Source: Buddleja alternifolia
Taxonomy: Eukaryota; Streptophyta; Magnoliopsida; Lamiales; Scrophulariaceae
Assembly (NCBI GenBank): GCA_019426215.1
Contig: CM033395.1
Span: 20,326,569-20,390,568, forward strand
Length of the DNA: 64,000 nt
Direction of reading: 5' to 3'
Each line of letters opens with the position of its first letter. The first letter of the stretch is position 1. The notes beneath the pieces were generated by a model that was given only the letters and a program-made list of their open reading frames with translations, made no database searches and had not been told where the DNA came from. A program made the translations under genes and the position numbers. Below, one piece after another: positions 32,441 to 43,300 of the stretch.

Positions 32441-34240
32441 TTTTGAGAGAGATAATATAACTGCAGAAAACAACCAAGATTCAATTAGATAATTATGTTG
32501 TACGCAAGTAAAAATTAGGACTTTAATTTTTAACTTGGCTCCCACTACATTTTTCGAACCATTGCACTCCCACTACAATGAACAGAAATCTCGTTGGATA
32601 GATTTCATAGTGAGTGATTGAGTTCTTCAAAAATTTCAATGAGTTGCAATCTGTAACGATGTATGGCTTATTGGAACTTTTGAAGTGACATGCCATGTCA
32701 ACCAGTCTTACTGATGATTCAATCTACCTTTGGCTCATGGATCACTCAACCTCAGCCTGTAACGAAATATCGGTGGTGATCTATCTAAGTACTTTCCCAT
32801 CAACTCCTATCGATCTAAAAGTTGAATCTTATCTTGCAACCTATAACGGTGTATGGGATAAGATTTGCTTCGACCGATGGCATCAAATGCACTTGAAGAG
32901 ATATGGATTATGAATTAATGCATAACCCCCATTAGTCGGGACGACGCCATGCATAACTCATAATCCCATCTTTTCCAAGTTTGATGGAGAGCTAGGATAT
33001 CCAATATCTCCTACTTACTTAGTATTTAATGTGGGAGAATTTTTGTAAAATTAAGGTTTGACTTTGCACATTAATTTATTTCGCGCATATATGGATTATA
33101 ATTATGCATACATAAGAAAATCTAGTTATTCTAACAACATGCATTTCCATGGACATTCTGAATTGATCCAAGCCAATAGATCAATCAGAGCATAGGGGTC
33201 TATTACAAATCTAATTTCTAATAGATCTTCGGGCTCCAAGCTAGAAAAGGTCCTACCTCTAATATACACAACTTAGAAAGCACCCTATACATCATACTAC
33301 CAAAATTAAAAGTACAAATTGGGGGGCAATTGCCCAATACAACCCAGATTATCTAAAGCGGTAAAACCCTAAGTCCATGGAAGCATCCACCACAACATAC
33401 ATCAAAGCATGTAAGAAAACTATTTAAGTTTATGTTGGTTTTTGAGTTTAAAATTGAAAAGAAATTCAAAACCGATTAAATCTAATTTAATTAGAAAAGA
33501 TGAATTTTGATTTCAATTTTAAAAGGAAATAAACCCAATTTATTATTTAGGAAATAATTCAAACTTATTCCTAATTTATTTTAAAAAATTATAATCAACC
33601 TAAAATAAATCCTATTTATTTAGTCGTCGCAAATCATAAATGAAAATCCAATTTAATTTATGATATTATTAAATCCAATTTAATATTAAAGTCAAATCCA
33701 ATTTTAACTTAATTAAATCAAATTTAATATTAAGAAAAACATTTTAGGAAAAAGGGGTTTTGACAAATCACGGGTCGAATTTGTCTATTAGGGTCAAACC
33801 CTAATATTTATTAATTTTTATATATATATATATATATATTTAAATATTAAAAATATAAAAATATACATATATTAATATACTGGGCCGGGCCCAGCGCCCG
33901 TTAGGGCTCACGGCTAGGGCGGCTTATGCCGCCCTAGTCTTACGCTGTGGTGGCGGCGCAAATCAGCGCCGCCACCGCACCTTTTTTTTCCTTTTTTTTG
34001 TTTTTCTAATTACACGAGCAGCGGTGGTCCTCGCATGTGCTTCAAAAACACATGGTGGTTCCACCCCGATTCGCCGTTGCCGGCGGCGAAAAAACATGTA
34101 ATCGTGCGACGATTTCAAGGCGATGAATATTTTCAAAATTTCAGATTTAACATCGAATATTAAACATATAAAATCAAATTTTAAAAATCCAATTTTAACC
34201 AACATCTTAAACGCAAAAATCATTAGATCCGTTTAAGTCA
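32441..34240 (-). other. Long 5' leader of full-length copia element
   Basis: About 1.8 kb between the primer site and the gag ATG. No supported ORF. It is mostly AT-rich, with a GC-rich patch at 33880-34085 (GGGCCGGGCCC, GCCGCCCTAGTC, GGCGGCGC) and a short TA run near 33820-33839. The patch may be structured or host-derived sequence. I see no recognisable gene. Confidence 0.6.
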
Positions 34241-34252
34241 GCTCTGGTACCA
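34241..34252 (-). other. Primer binding site of full-length copia element
   Basis: The minus strand reads TGGTACCAGAGC, one base from the canonical initiator-Met site TGGTATCAGAGC. It lies one base inside the 5' LTR. Confidence 0.85.
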
Positions 34253-34253
34253 C

Positions 34254-35914
34254 TGTTAGGAATCCCGTACAGGAAAACAGAGAATTGCAGCGGAAGATTC
34301 GAGGATTCTTACTGATAGATCACAAAAATAGATCTGATGATTTTTCATGGGTTTCGCGAAATTTAGAATGAATAAACATACCCTTTTGATTCGTTTATTG
34401 ATTCTGCAGAACATAAATCTTCCAAGGGCTCCTGCCTCTAAAGCTTCACGCGAAATGAGCCTTCCAAAGATCCCGAGACTCCTCCTTCTTTACAGTAGTG
34501 GACAGCTAGAGAAGAGAGAGGGGAGAGAGTTCTTTTCTTTTTGTGTTGTGTAATGTTATCTTGTTACTTAGGGTTTGTTCCACTATAGGAGTCCTTCTTT
34601 TAAACTCAACTAACTTGTGGAACAAGTTGGAGGCTACTCCAAAGAGCCCTAAGTGGCCGCCCCTCCTAGGGTTGCCTTGGACTCGGTGGGCTTTTAATTT
34701 GCTTGTCTAATTTCTAGCCCATCTGCATATATTTAAATTTAAATCCAATTTAAATATAATATATACTATTAATTAATTCCAATTAATTAATGTACTAATC
34801 AAATAATTTAATTTAATCCAATTAAATTAAATATTTAATTAATTGATTTAATCTAATTAAATCAGTCAGTCCATTTAATTCTTTCTAAAAGATTTACACA
34901 AAAAGATACATCCCGCTCGTTTCTTATAGCGCGACTCTTTAGATTCGTCTCAATTGGCAAAGGGAGGAATTATCTAAGGATGTGAGTGTCACCTAGCCAA
35001 TCCCGTGGACTCACATCGTAACTCAATTGAGTACGAAATGAACGAATCATTTTACGAATCTCTTGATCATAAATGTCGTATGAGTATAAGCCCTTCACTG
35101 ACGTATCCCGATCAAGTGAGAGTCATGAAAAATGTCAAACTCACTAAACTTGATACTGTGCATTAGATTATAGCATAATGAAATTACTAAACTACCCTCA
35201 ATGTCCCACATGAGCTAGTTGTTATGCTTTGGCCAAAGACTTATAATTTCATTAGCCTATAATCGCACAGGATACTTTCTCGTTTACTATCGAGATAGTG
35301 AATCCCATCTTGGCGATCACTGATCAACTGCTACTTGTCTCATTGATATCGCACTTCGAGGTCGACCCCACCGACGGGTGATATGGGCCTAACTACTCTG
35401 GTAACAGATCCAATAATACAAGCGCATTAATCATGAACCCTCAGGTCTAAGCTTACGCATACTATTATGATCAGTAATTCAATCATTGACAGTTACTGAG
35501 TAAATACCCATGTGATCGGATTACTACGAGCCGTGTTCGAATATGTCAATTCCATTGACATATCTATGATACTTACTCCCACTATCCCTATAGTGTTTGA
35601 CTGGCACTCATCGTCAGAGCATGTGTCATACAAGTCGAATCTTAATGCCCAATTAAGATTCTTTGACTTGCGAACCCTTTTAAGTGATAAGGTGTAAAAC
35701 TCTTCCCATGCCACGTCTTTATTCCATAAAGGGCAAAGAGTCAAACATTTATTCACATGGACTATATGTTCAATACTTATTTAGATCTCATAAAGATTTA
35801 TATGAACAAAATGTAGATGCCTTTACTAATATCGTTCTAATAGTTTGTACAACATAATAAGATACCCTAATCTAACTATTTATCCTCATTGGCATCTAGG
35901 GCATATACCTAACA
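34254..35914 (-). repeat. 5' LTR of full-length copia element
   Basis: 1661 bp with TGTTAGG at 34254 and CCTAACA ending at 35914, followed by the duplication ATTAC. This is the promoter-bearing LTR for the minus-strand transcript. Confidence 0.93.
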
Positions 35915-37013
35915 ATTACAATCTTCATGTGAGTCGAATCCCTCCATCCTTTTTCCGTCTAAGGTCTAGGGTATGGTGGTGGTTGAAACCCTAATAACCT
36001 CAGAAGCTATGACTATGTTGGAAACACTAATGATCAGGTCTTTAAGCAAGGATCACCAATCCCTCTTTTAAAACACTGCTTCGAAGACTTATAACGATCA
36101 TTCAGAGTTTACTCAACAACATAGGAAATGCCAGGCAATAGCCTTAGATGGATCCCATATCTAAAGCCACCTGTTCCACTATACTACAAGACTATACCTA
36201 ACATACACTGCCATATGACTATCCTATAGTGTGTGCCGTATATCAAAGTGTAGTTGGCAGTATTCTTTCTAGTGACATCTCAGGTCAAAGGATTAACCTT
36301 ACACTACGAAACCGAAGGACTTTAGTTCGACCAGAGCCAACAAGATGTCCTTGCGGGGTCATTCAATTCCATCCTTCTCCAAAGTATGAATCTCTATATA
36401 TGCACTGACCAGACGGGTCATTGTCTAAGGAACAAGACACTCTCTCATTTGAGAATGACATATACAAACAAGTCTTAGCGAGACTACAATATCCCTTATC
36501 TCATTGTCTCTATGACTTGGAATGGGGTTTATGGATTACAGCCTTCGAGAGTGTTACTATAGTTACGTACCACTCCCCCAACTCTGTGCAATCCAAAGAG
36601 ATCTTTATGTAGACTTTATAAACCATTTTATGGTAAAGAAAATACCAATAGGTTTGATATAATGTGAAAGACAAGACTGTCATTGCGTTTATGTTCCAGT
36701 GATTAAGCCAATAGATGGCTCGCTGGGCATATAGCACTATCATTTAAGATATATGAAAAGATCTCAAATAAATGTGGATAGATCTTAAATATATGAAAAA
36801 ATCTTAAAATATATATTTGAGGTTCTCAAATATATGGAAAGATCTTATTAGTTAATTTAATTAACTAAGGAATAAAGATTAAGAAAAGGAATAAATTCAT
36901 ATAATATAATATAGTATAATATATACACACACATATATATAACTAACGTATACACTGAAATATGTGTTGTATGTGAGGCATGTATATGTGTAGAAGTTGA
37001 CCAAAGTTGGTAA

Positions 37014-37053
<40 letters not shown>

Positions 37054-37511
37054 TTAATGAATTAATCGACTCCCTAATCACAATTTTAGTGTTGTGGATT
37101 CTACTCTCTTCTTTTCTCTCCAATTTCTTTCACATTCTTCCAACTCATGTGTTGAGTACAAAGAACACAAAAGAAATATTTCACCCCTATTCTCTATAAG
37201 CCAAAATTAGATATTTTCCTTGTTAGCACTGGTGGAGATAATCGAGAGTATGAATGAAGGTGTGAATACACCATAGAGGCGCAACACTTGGGGCGATAGA
37301 GCAAATCAATCCGGAGAATTGAAGTAGAGAGTTGCTTAAAAAGATTGTTGCAGATTTGTTATTCAAAGAGGTAAACACGAGAAAACTTCTCATTTAGTTT
37401 TTGAATTCGATGGTACCATGTCTACCTAGTCCTGTTTAGGGGATGTTTCATGTTATATATTTTTGTATTATCGCTTACACTGCGAGTGCGCCCTCAGGGC
37501 AGATCCCAACA
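35915..37511 (+). repeat. Right arm of degenerate inverted LTR-like pair
   Basis: Plus-oriented counterpart of 25640-26904. The 37060-37260 block matches the left arm inverted. It ends in GATCCCAACA (37511), as LTRs do, but the next bases lack a primer site. It holds an (AT)n run at 37017-37047. Several short reading frames here have no protein character. Read as an old LTR; the family is not identified. Confidence 0.45.
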
Positions 37512-38204
37512 TGATCTTATGATATGATCCTCATTTCATTATACACATAGTGGTCGCCCCCCTCACCCTTTTCTTGGTCAAGGGGCGTCCATGGAGTAGT
37601 TGAGGGAAAATGAGGATAAATTGCCCCCTTATTTAGTGATAGTGATTGTTTGTGGACTTGGTCCACTCTTATCCTTTCACCAGCTTTGCTTCTAAGCTTT
37701 CTATCCAGCTATCTGTCACCTTCTCCCTCAACTCCTCCTGTAGGTAGAGCATGAGCTTATCCTTGAGCTTGATAGTTGACCTTGAGTCATGCAGACGTCA
37801 CGAGCATCTCCAAGGGCTTTTGTCTTGATCCATTCTTTCCTTTCTTAATTATTAATTGGGCCCATGTCACTATAGATCATTGTGACCCATTTCGTCTAAG
37901 CCCAATTAGGATAACGGAATTTATGACCGTATCAGATACTATCCAAATGGAATTGTGAGTCAAAAATCACCAATCCACTTATGTAGTATTCAAGTGGAGT
38001 AAAATTTAATAATTCAACATCAATATTATCTTAAGCATTAAATTTTGATGCAAATTTCTCATAAATTGTATAATTGATATTTTGTTTTGCATAATTATAA
38101 TATTTCAAGTTGATTTGTAAAAATTCATGTATCAAATTGACATTAATAACAAATTGATATTAATGGCAAAATTGGGCATCAAAATAACTTTCACTCTATT
38201 TCAA
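37512..38204. other. Intergenic, nothing recognised
   Basis: No gene, RNA or repeat end recognised on either strand. It becomes AT-rich after 37980. Confidence 0.5.
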
Positions 38205-38704
38205 TAGGGGTTGTTCATTGGTTTGGTTCAAAACAAAACCGAAATTTCAGACCGAAATTTTTAGTTCGGTTTTGGTTAAATAGATTTCCCCAGAAAAAAA
38301 AAGAACCGGTTAAATTTGAATTTTGACTCTCACCATTTTTTGTATCGGGTCGAATCTGAGACAATTAATCAGTTACAGAAACATGCTAATCAAATGAGTT
38401 TCTTCAAATTCCATAAAAAATTAAAAATTAGATGGAAATAATTGAATTTTAATTAGGGCAATTTTAATTCCTTTTCTTTCTTTTCCTATAGGTTGTCAAT
38501 AGAAAACACATTTTTTAATAGTTTTTGATTTATATTATACTATTTCAAATAATAAATAAATGCGATTTTGGTTTAATCTCAAAACCAAATACCGACTTTT
38601 TCTAGAAAATAACCAAAAATCAAACTGAATTTTTCGATTTTAAATTCGGTTCGAACTGAGTATCCGATTCTTCGATTTAGACGAATAACCTAAGCAAGCC
38701 CCTA
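38205..38704. mobile_element. hAT-like MITE
   Basis: 500 bp from TAGGGGTTGTTCATTGG to AAGCAAGCCCCTA. The short terminal inverted repeats resemble hAT ends. The 7-bp direct repeat ATTTCAA flanks it (38198-38204, 38705-38711), an 8-bp duplication with one mismatch. The interior has CGGTTTTGGTT-type hAT MITE sequence and no ORF. Confidence 0.7.
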
Positions 38705-38778
38705 ATTTCAAGGGGAAAATCAAATAAATCATATATAAATAAATAATAATTATTAAAATAATAAAATTTTATTAAGCT

Positions 38779-39761
38779 TAAAAAACTAGCACAATCCGCT
38801 CTCGGTTATAGCGGAATCAGTCAGATTCCGCTATAACCGAAAGCGGAATGAGAAAACTGATTTTTTTTAGTTAATTAACACATTCCGCTCTATCCGAGAG
38901 CGGAATGAGAAATTCTTTATTCCTTTTTAATTAAATAATGACTTTTTTCTTGTTTTCAACTCATTTTAATCCACTTTTCGTGCATTATTGAGTTTCGACT
39001 TAAACATATAAATTGTAGATTTTCATGTAAACTTTGTAACCCCACTAGAATGGGCTCACCGGGTGAAGAAATACGACAAAGCAAAAAAAACCAACATTAG
39101 AGCATTTTTTAAAAGAAAATAATGACTTTTTCTCTTGTTTCTAGCTCATTTTTCTCTCTTTTTCGTGCATTTTTCGGTTTCAACTTGAACATATAAATCG
39201 AAAATTTTCATATAAGTTTTGTAACCCCACAAGAATGGGCTCATTTTGATGTCGGGATGAAGAAATACGACAAAGCAAAAGAGTAACATTAGAGCAATTT
39301 TTTAAAGAAAATGATTTTTTTCTTGTTTTCGTTCATTTTTCTCCCTTTTTCTGCATTTTTGGGTTTCAATTTGACCATATAAATTGTAGATTTTTATATA
39401 AACTTTGTAATCCCATAAGAATGGGCTCATTTCGGTGTTTGGGTGAAAAAATACGACAAAGCAAAAAAACAACATTAGAGTATTTTTTTTAAGAAAATAA
39501 TGACTTTTTACTTGTTTCTGACTCATTTTTCTCCATTTTTCGTATATTTTTGGATTTTGACATGAACATGTAAATTATAGATTTTTATATAAATTTTGTA
39601 AACCCACAAGAATGGACTTATTTTGATGCTCGGGAGAAGAAATATGACAAGACAAGGCAAAATTTCTCATTCTACTCTACCCAAGAGCGGAATTATCAAT
39701 TAAGCTAAAAAAAATAAAAAAATCATTTCGTTGTAAGCTATAGCGGGTTGCGCTATTTTTT
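38779..39761. mobile_element. Non-autonomous DNA transposon carrying ~185-bp repeats
   Basis: The ends are inverted-similar: AAAAAACTAGCACAATCCGCT on the left and, reverse-complemented, AAAAAAATAGCGCAACCCGCT on the right. Subterminal palindromes (38796-38846; ATTCCGCTCT..AGAGCGGAAT near 38883-38907) contain GCGGAATGAGAA words that recur near the right end. The interior is four minus-oriented tandem units spaced about 184-190 bp, each with CTTTGTAAC and TCTC/CATTTTTCTC blocks. The same unit family fills the element at 50308-53035. A short ORF here is repeat translation. Confidence 0.65.
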
Positions 39762-39762
39762 T

Positions 39763-40127
39763 AAGGGTTTTTAACAAATTACCCCCTGTGTTAGGTCGAA
39801 AACACTAAACCCCCCGGTTAAATCAATATGCAAAACCCCCCCTCTTTTTATATAAATCATGCGCAAAAACCCTTTTTCTGTTAGATAAATTGATCAAAAT
39901 ATAACCCTTAAAACATTCCTATATTTTTATTTTGTAATGAATTTCAACCCTACAAACAGGGCAAAGATATATGGATGTTTTAAAAACTACATTTTGGTCA
40001 GTTTTCTAACCGAAAAAAGGGTTTCGATCACGATTTACATAAACAGAGTGGTTTTCTTGCATATTAATTTAACAGAGATGGGTTTCTATTGTTTTTGACC
40101 TAAGGGGGTAATTTGTTAAAAACCCTT
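39763..40127. mobile_element. Foldback MITE next to the PRP3-like promoter
   Basis: 365 bp. The left 150 bp starting AAGGGTTTTTAACAAATTAC pair with the right 140 bp ending in GTTAAAAACCCTT, so the element is mostly one imperfect inverted repeat. It has T-rich flanks and no ORF. It ends 220 bp before the host ATG. Confidence 0.75.
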
Positions 40128-40320
40128 TTTTTAAACATAATAAATTTTGTATTAATTTAATAATTTCATTTATTTTTATATTATTTATTTAATTTCCCTA
40201 ATTTCAAGTGAGGGGATGTAATTTAAGGAATTTCCCATAGGGTTCAAAATCTACGAAATACAGGATCCACTTTCTGTGTCTGCCTCCGCAATTCAATCAG
40301 TAGAGCATCAACCGAGAGGA

Positions 40321-40343
40321 AAACCCTAAACCTAACCCTAACC
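40321..40343 (+). promoter_or_regulatory. Telo-box-like 5' leader of PRP3-like gene
   Basis: AAACCCTAAACCTAACCCTA directly upstream of the ATG. Telo-box motifs are common in the 5' region of plant genes for ribosome and RNA-processing functions. The role here is inferred. Confidence 0.6.
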
Positions 40344-40347
40344 AACC

Positions 40348-43300
40348 ATGGACAAGGAAAAGTCGAGCCGTAGACGCAGAGAATCCGATTCACATCGAGA
40401 TAGAGACACATCCAAAGACCACCACCACCGCCGCTCCAAGCACGATGAAGACCGCCGCAGATCAGACGAACACCATCACCGTCGTTCCGACACTAAAACT
40501 GAACGCGAGGGAAGCTGGGATAGAGATATGCGCGAGACGGAGAGAAACAAGAGGAAGGAGAGTGGGGAGAGTGAGGAGAGGAGAGATAAGAGAGCTAGGG
40601 TTTATTATGAAGAAGACAATGGAAGGGAGAGGCGTAGATTTGAAGATGTGAAGCTGAAGGAGGATGATGATAGAGAGAGGAAAGAGAGTTTGGGATTTGG
40701 AGAGAAGCCTGTCAAGAAAGAAACAAAGTATGAGTTGCGTAACGACACTGGTTCCTTTGCCAATGTGAGTTCCAATTCCATCTTTTTCTTTGATAGTAGA
40801 CATTGATTTGTTTTTTTAAACATATATATAATTATGTGCTAGAGCATTGATATTCATCTCTATTATGATTGTGAAGTTTCACTTTAATTTCATCATTTCA
40901 TGTACATAAATCATTGAGACAATGCTTGCTTGCACGATAAATGATATACTGACTCTCTATGTGTAATCGATATGTACATGTATGAATTACGTCTAATGTT
41001 ATCACAGGTGTTGATTTGTGCTTTTCCACGCTTTATTTATTACGATAGGGGGGAAATGAAATATTGAATATGTATATGAATTTCGATTCTGTTGCTTTGA
41101 TTGTCTTGGCATATACCTAGTGACTAACCTAAATTATTAGACTTTAGAGAAATTATGATTGAGGACAACTTCGAAATTGTGGAGTGATTACTTGTGTTGG
41201 TATTCCTGCTGATAGGTATACAATCTGTTGATATTTGATCTTACTGATTAATTGGTGGTTGTATAATAGATGTGTTATGATATGCTTGTGCTTTCTATTT
41301 TAGATAGTAATTGGCTGCCACAGGACTTCTATTGATGGAAGTAGTGGTAGCAGATATTATGTTCAGGCATTGAGCTTCGTGATTTTAGCGTTCTTTGATT
41401 TATGATTTGAGTTTTTGGGTCATACATTAATCATCTGTTTAGTTAGTTCAACTTGGATGCTAAATTATCATGGCTGAGAAAAATACAGTAAAACATTAAT
41501 AAATGAGGTGGTAGTTATTGCTATCTGGGCATATCCATTATTGCATGGTTGGAATGGTTAGAGTTGATGAATGGAGAAGTAACATGTACTCAGTAGTCTA
41601 CCTTCGTTTTACCAAAATCGGCTGTGTACTTGTGTGAGCTACATTATGGGTATGGGGGTTGTAAATAGGTTCCATATTTCACATGCCTAAAGAAGACAAT
41701 TTGATCACCATTAGATGACCATTTACTGCTTTTAGTTCACTAAATCACTATAAAGCATGGAAATGTCATTAGTTGCAGAAATATTACACTTAAGTTGCAG
41801 AAATATTACACTTAATGAAATTGAGAAAAATGAAAATGCACTGTAGTTGTTGAGTTTAGTTTTTCCTTTGACTTTTAGTTACTAATGCCCTTTTCTTTAT
41901 AACTACGTAAGAAAATAATTTGGGTTTTGAGTTTTGATAATTCAGACCCACTGCATCCTGTTGTTCACTTTCAATCAAATCGATATCTAATCATGAGTCT
42001 ATATTTATTAATATCCGAAAGCAATGCACACTCTAAGATGCTCCATTAGAAAATTTTGGATTTTTTCGCTCTCGGGCTCCCTCTCTTGTTCCCCCCGAGG
42101 CTTCTACCTTGTGTAACTTAGAAGAGAATATTAAGAGTCCCATGGATAAAATCACTTATAGAAGGTGAGAGTTGATATTTGATTATAATTATTGCTGTTT
42201 AGCTGGAGAGCCGTATTAAGGAGGAGACTTACTATTTTCTTGTATTCGTTTGTAAATTTCCTCCCACTTAGCCGGCTAATCAGTCCTTCAATAATTAAGC
42301 CCCCGGAATATTTTGTTATGGTATTCTTTTGTACGTAAATTAGAGTAGTGTATGTTCTGTTGATTATGGAGTTGGAAATTTCACTGTTGCATTCATGCAT
42401 GATTCAGTTTTTACAACTCAGAAATTGGATAGTTACATCATGATATTGCAATAAACAATTTTGAGAATGAATTACCAGTGATTTGCATAATAATTAAACC
42501 TTTCCAAATTAAATTAGATAAGCTAATGATTTAACTGTACAAAGATTAAACTCTTTGCTAGGGAATAAATAACATGTAATGATCAGATTAATCAGAGATC
42601 AAGATACTTTAGATCAACATCAGTTTTCAATACCATGGGAAGCATATACATACATATGATGTACTGACTACTAGCAGAAAGATGTTGTAGATTTATGTAT
42701 AAAACTCCTGAGTGTTCCATATGGACTTCGTTATATTTAGTAATCCAACTATTTGAACTAACTGCCATGCTATTTATATAGAACAGCAGTTGGTATATTC
42801 ATCCTCATGTTTTATTCTCCATGAAATTCATCAAAACCAAATGATAATGTTCAAACAAAGTTTACGTGAAAATGATATAAATAACTAGATAGTTTTTCCT
42901 TTGTGAGGAATGTGTAATTTCGGTACTCTGCTTTCTTCTAATTTTTGTCGAAAGCATATAATGTAGGTTCTAGTGGTTGTATATATATACTTCATTCAAC
43001 CTGGTCTAGTCAGAAAATCAAGAATCTTTTATTCCATGAATGTGAATTTTTAGTTAAGAAATTTAAACAATTGGTCGTCCATCAGTTTGAGTTGGTACTA
43101 CTTATGCCATCTACTCATAAGGATAAAGGTTTATATCCTTAAAAACTTACAAATATTGAAATTTTCTATTCAGCACAGACGATGTTCTTCATTCGATGTG
43201 CTGGTTCTTCGGTTATCATCTCTGCTTTTAATTCAGCTAATCAATATTGATCTGCATGTTCCGCGAAACTTTTAATCGTTGCTTTCTGGAATGTTCTCTT

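Larger units (their letters stand above)
26905..35914 (-). mobile_element. Full-length Ty1/copia element with intact target duplication
   Basis: 9010 bp. The LTRs are 26905-28549 and 34254-35914, with TGTTAGG..CCTAACA ends. A perfect 5-bp duplication ATTAC lies at 26900-26904 and 35915-35919. Minus-strand order: PBS, a long leader, gag, protease, integrase, RT-RNase H, purine tract (AAGCGGGAGAT) next to the 3' LTR. Four frameshifts break the polyprotein, at about 31330, 30545, 30300 and 29920, so it is not autonomous as written. Lineage within copia is uncertain; the RT wording (IPYASAVGSLMYAM) recalls Tork/TAR-like elements. Confidence 0.93.
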
